A DNA stretch of 64,000 bases from Aquimarina macrocephali JAMB N27 (GTDB lineage Bacteria; Bacteroidota; Bacteroidia; Flavobacteriales; Flavobacteriaceae), in NCBI RefSeq assembly GCF_000520995.1, contig NZ_JACA01000001.1, positions 558,001 to 622,000 on the forward strand. The letters are read 5' to 3'. The notes under the pieces are model-generated. The model saw nothing but the letters and a program-made list of their open reading frames with translations, was not told the DNA's origin and did no database searches. Within the stretch, counting starts at the first letter, position 1, and each line of letters begins with the position of its first letter. The position numbers and the translations under genes were made by a program. Shown in pieces: positions 61,662 through 64,000 of this stretch.

Positions 61662-63926
61662 ATGAAAAAGGCGAGCAACACTACATCTGGTTTTTTATCT
61701 CAATTGCCCAAGAATATTTTTTCGGGCTTTGTGGTTTCATTAATCGCATTACCATTGGGGTTAGGGCTAGCTTTAGCTTCTGAAGCTCCTCCTATCTCGG
61801 GAGTAATTGCCTCTGTTGTTGGAGGGATTATTGTAAGTGTTTTTGGAGGATCTAAAGTTACAATTACAGGTCCGGGTAATGGATTGGTAGTCGTTTTACT
61901 AGGAGCCATCACAACACTTGCTAATGGCGATCTTTATCAAGGTTATATTTTTACATTAGCAGCCATTATATGCTCTGGAGTACTAATGATTATCATTGGA
62001 CAATTACGATTAGGTATTTTGAGCGATTTTTTCCCTTCTTCAGCAATTCAAGGAATGCTTGCTGCAATAGGAATAAGTATTTTTGCAAAACAGTTTCATG
62101 TTATGCTTGCCAATACTGGCATCAAAGGAGATACTATTTCTTTGTTAACAAATATTCCCCATAGTATTTCGTTATTATTTAAGCCCGAATATAGCGCCAT
62201 TGCTATTGCTGCATTGGTTGGAGTTTTGAGCTTATTGATTATGTTTTTTTATGGTAAAATCAGAAATAAATATTTTCAATTGGTACCTGCACCCATGTGG
62301 ATCGTTCTTATCGCTGTAGGTTTAAGTTATTATTATGAGTTCTTTTCTAGTGCTCCTTATCCAATAGACACTTCCTTGTTAGTACAAATACCAGACGATA
62401 TTTTTTCAAATTTCCCTACTCCGAATTTTTCATTAATTCTTGACTTTAAATTTATAGGAGTAGTTATTGCAATAACTTTAATTTCAAGTATCGAATCTCT
62501 ATTAAGTATTAAGGCTGTAGATAAGCTAGACCCTTTAAAAAGAAGATCAAATATAAACAAAGACCTTACTGCATTAGGTGTTGCATCAATTGTGAGTGGT
62601 TTTTTAGGAGGGCTTAATGTAGTTACCGTAATTGCCCGTAGTTCTGTAAATGTTAATAATGGTGGTACCAATCGGACTTCTAATTTCTTTCACTCTGTAT
62701 TCTTAATACTATTTGTGGTTTTGTTTCAAGATCAACTTAAAAGAATTCCGCTTACAGCATTGGCAGCTATTTTGGTATATACAGGATATAAACTGGCAGC
62801 TCCCAGAAACTTAAAAATTGTTGCAAAAATCGGTAAAGAACAACTTATTATTTTCTTTGCCACAATTATTGCAACAATAACAACAAACTTAATCACAGGG
62901 ATCCTCATCGGAATCCTGACAACGATTGTTATACATTTTATCCTTAATAAAAGCGTGTTGTTTTTTGTTAGAAATCTTTTTAAACCTAATGTACTTATGT
63001 TTAAAGAAGGCTTCAACGACACCTATTTTGTTAGTGTAAAGAATTTTTCGAGCTTTCTTAATTATTCTCGATTAAAAAGAAAATTAGATACAATCCCTGA
63101 GAATCATGATGCCATTATCGATTTTTCTCTTTGTGACTTTGTAGACTACACTGTACAGGAGAGTCTATTAGGGTATCAAGAAACTTTTAAGAGAAAAGGA
63201 GGGTCTTTTGAGATCACAGGACTTGATATTCATGGTACTTCTTCAGAACACCCTCTAGCAATAAGAAGTTTGATTCCTTTTTCTAAAAAAATCAAAATTG
63301 GAGCAAAATCAAATCTTACCAAAAGACAAAAAGATTTACAGAATATTGCTAATGATTTTTCCTGGCGATATGACCCTAAAAAGGATAATCATATTTCTGG
63401 TTTACACGATTTTGTGTTTTTTAAAACTAAAAAAATCAATTATCTAAACAACTCTATTTATGATCCTCAGTCTATTTTTAGAATTTCTGATACCGAATTT
63501 TCTGAAGGTGAGTTTATAGCACGTACATTGGTTAGAACTACAATATTAACGATACAGTTAGAAAAAGAAATTCCCAAATTTACCCTAGATAAAGAGGGTT
63601 TATTAGAGTTTATATATAAGTTTTCGGGTTTTAAGGATATTTTAATTTCTGGACATCCTGATTTTTCTAAGCGATTCTTCCTTTTAGGGGAAAATCCAGA
63701 AAAAATTCGAGTGTTATTTAATGATGATTTAGTGCTGTTTTTAGAGAGTAATCCATACTATCATATCGAATGTAATGGCAATTCTTTACTTGTAATGCGA
63801 AAAGAACGTTTAGCTAGTATTAAGGAAATTAAAGCATTATTAGATTATGGAACTCGCTTAGAAAAAGTAATCTCAAATATACAATATGATGAAATATTGT
63901 TAAAAAGTCCAAAAATTAAATCTTGA
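61662..63926 (+). CDS. SulP-family anion transporter with C-terminal STAS-like region
   Basis: The 754-residue membrane protein has about 12-14 TM helices (to residue ~430) with SulP hallmarks (PKNIFSGFVVSLIALPLGLGLALASEAPPISGVIASVVGGIIVSVFGGSKVTITGPGNG). A cytosolic part (about 440-754) includes a STAS-like stretch (HDAIIDFSLCDFVDYTVQESL) and a long unassigned tail. SulP proteins of this type carry bicarbonate, sulfate or other anions; bicarbonate is likely here because bacteria often pair it with stress or pH proteins. It is coupled to the USP gene. Confidence 0.9.
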   Translation: MKKASNTTSGFLSQLPKNIFSGFVVSLIALPLGLGLALASEAPPISGVIASVVGGIIVSVFGGSKVTITGPGNGLVVVLLGAITTLANGDLYQGYIFTLAAIICSGVLMIIIGQLRLGILSDFFPSSAIQGMLAAIGISIFAKQFHVMLANTGIKGDTISLLTNIPHSISLLFKPEYSAIAIAALVGVLSLLIMFFYGKIRNKYFQLVPAPMWIVLIAVGLSYYYEFFSSAPYPIDTSLLVQIPDDIFSNFPTPNFSLILDFKFIGVVIAITLISSIESLLSIKAVDKLDPLKRRSNINKDLTALGVASIVSGFLGGLNVVTVIARSSVNVNNGGTNRTSNFFHSVFLILFVVLFQDQLKRIPLTALAAILVYTGYKLAAPRNLKIVAKIGKEQLIIFFATIIATITTNLITGILIGILTTIVIHFILNKSVLFFVRNLFKPNVLMFKEGFNDTYFVSVKNFSSFLNYSRLKRKLDTIPENHDAIIDFSLCDFVDYTVQESLLGYQETFKRKGGSFEITGLDIHGTSSEHPLAIRSLIPFSKKIKIGAKSNLTKRQKDLQNIANDFSWRYDPKKDNHISGLHDFVFFKTKKINYLNNSIYDPQSIFRISDTEFSEGEFIARTLVRTTILTIQLEKEIPKFTLDKEGLLEFIYKFSGFKDILISGHPDFSKRFFLLGENPEKIRVLFNDDLVLFLESNPYYHIECNGNSLLVMRKERLASIKEIKALLDYGTRLEKVISNIQYDEILLKSPKIKS

Positions 63927-63976
63927 TCCCTTCCATTTTTTCTATTTTGCAAAGATTTTTAATTATTCTTGAAAAG

Positions 63977-64000
63977 ATGCTAATGAATGAAACACAAAGA
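63977..64000 (+). CDS. Possible start of a further gene (cut by right edge)
   Basis: An ATG at 63977 (or the ATG at 63983) opens a frame (MLMNETQR) that continues to the edge, about 50 nt after the SulP stop. Too short to identify. A carbonic anhydrase would be a common neighbour for SulP, but nothing here shows it. Confidence 0.3.

Noticed and set aside
1-64000. tRNA, rRNA, insertion sequence, integrase or phage genes
   Set aside because: None seen on either strand: no transposase or integrase motifs, no tRNA cloverleaf noticed, and codon use and gene order are even throughout.

Overview
The window is a gene-dense, AT-rich stretch of a Bacteroidota chromosome, most likely a marine member of the Flavobacteriaceae (an Aquimarina-like genome would fit). 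The grounds are: many lipoproteins with flavobacterial lipoboxes; two proteins with C-terminal type IX secretion (T9SS) sorting domains; Bacteroidota-only families (DUF2480, DUF3078, DUF4377, DUF5689); a split SUF operon; a CarboxypepD_reg-type TonB receptor; and several promoters with the Bacteroidota pattern TTG-N19..22-TAnnTTTG. No tRNA, rRNA, CRISPR array, insertion sequence or prophage was seen.

Layout. 1-2212 (-) is the front part of a secreted BNR/sortilin-like repeat protein cut by the left edge. 2398-11361 holds mixed genes: a glycine-zipper peptide, Xaa-Pro aminopeptidase, a lipocalin-like lipoprotein, a TPR/AraC sensor-regulator, a VOC protein, a di-heme peroxidase, BrnQ, an alpha/beta hydrolase and a zinc-ribbon protein. 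thiL lies at 11369-12415 (-). 12565-20050 (+) is a secreted-protein block: two LVIVD beta-propeller paralogues (one lipoprotein, one T9SS cargo), a repeat lipoprotein, an MbnP-like lipoprotein and an MbnH-like di-heme enzyme. The last four genes are 5-22 nt apart and look like one operon. 20182-31023 (+) is the SUF iron-sulfur locus (sufA, sufB, a lipoprotein, sufC, sufD, then sufS, DUF4377, sufE, sufT-like, thioesterase, DUF2480, DUF3078), interrupted by one antisense serine hydrolase.

31103-37709 has a GNAT acetyltransferase, a giant tricorn-type protease, a second DUF3078 protein and hflX. 37832-47704 carries a nuclease-fold protein without signal peptide, two small lipoproteins, a 1536-residue T9SS-exported multidomain nuclease and a tandem pair of HEIGH-type metalloprotease lipoproteins. 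47761-52480 (-) has a small basic lipoprotein, an unusual LysR-HTH/methyltransferase fusion, a 24-repeat leucine-rich protein and an MscS channel. 52597-58209 is a TonB receptor plus DUF5689 lipoprotein facing a signal-peptide-bearing EEP-fold protein, probably an outer-membrane uptake locus. 58258-64000 has a Cys-rich lipoprotein, a CPA1 antiporter with an RCK domain and, divergently, a universal stress protein coupled to a SulP anion transporter.

The most interesting parts are: the MbnH/MbnP-like pair with its LVIVD propeller partners (a candidate kynurenine/copper surface system); the LysR-HTH domain fused to a SAM methyltransferase; three EEP-fold proteins near a TonB/DUF5689 pair; and several strong structured intergenic elements, including a 36-nt perfect palindrome and a hairpin touching the start codon of the 57142 gene. 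Where an upstream TTG/GTG would extend a reading frame across a promoter or terminator, the start has been moved to the internal ATG.
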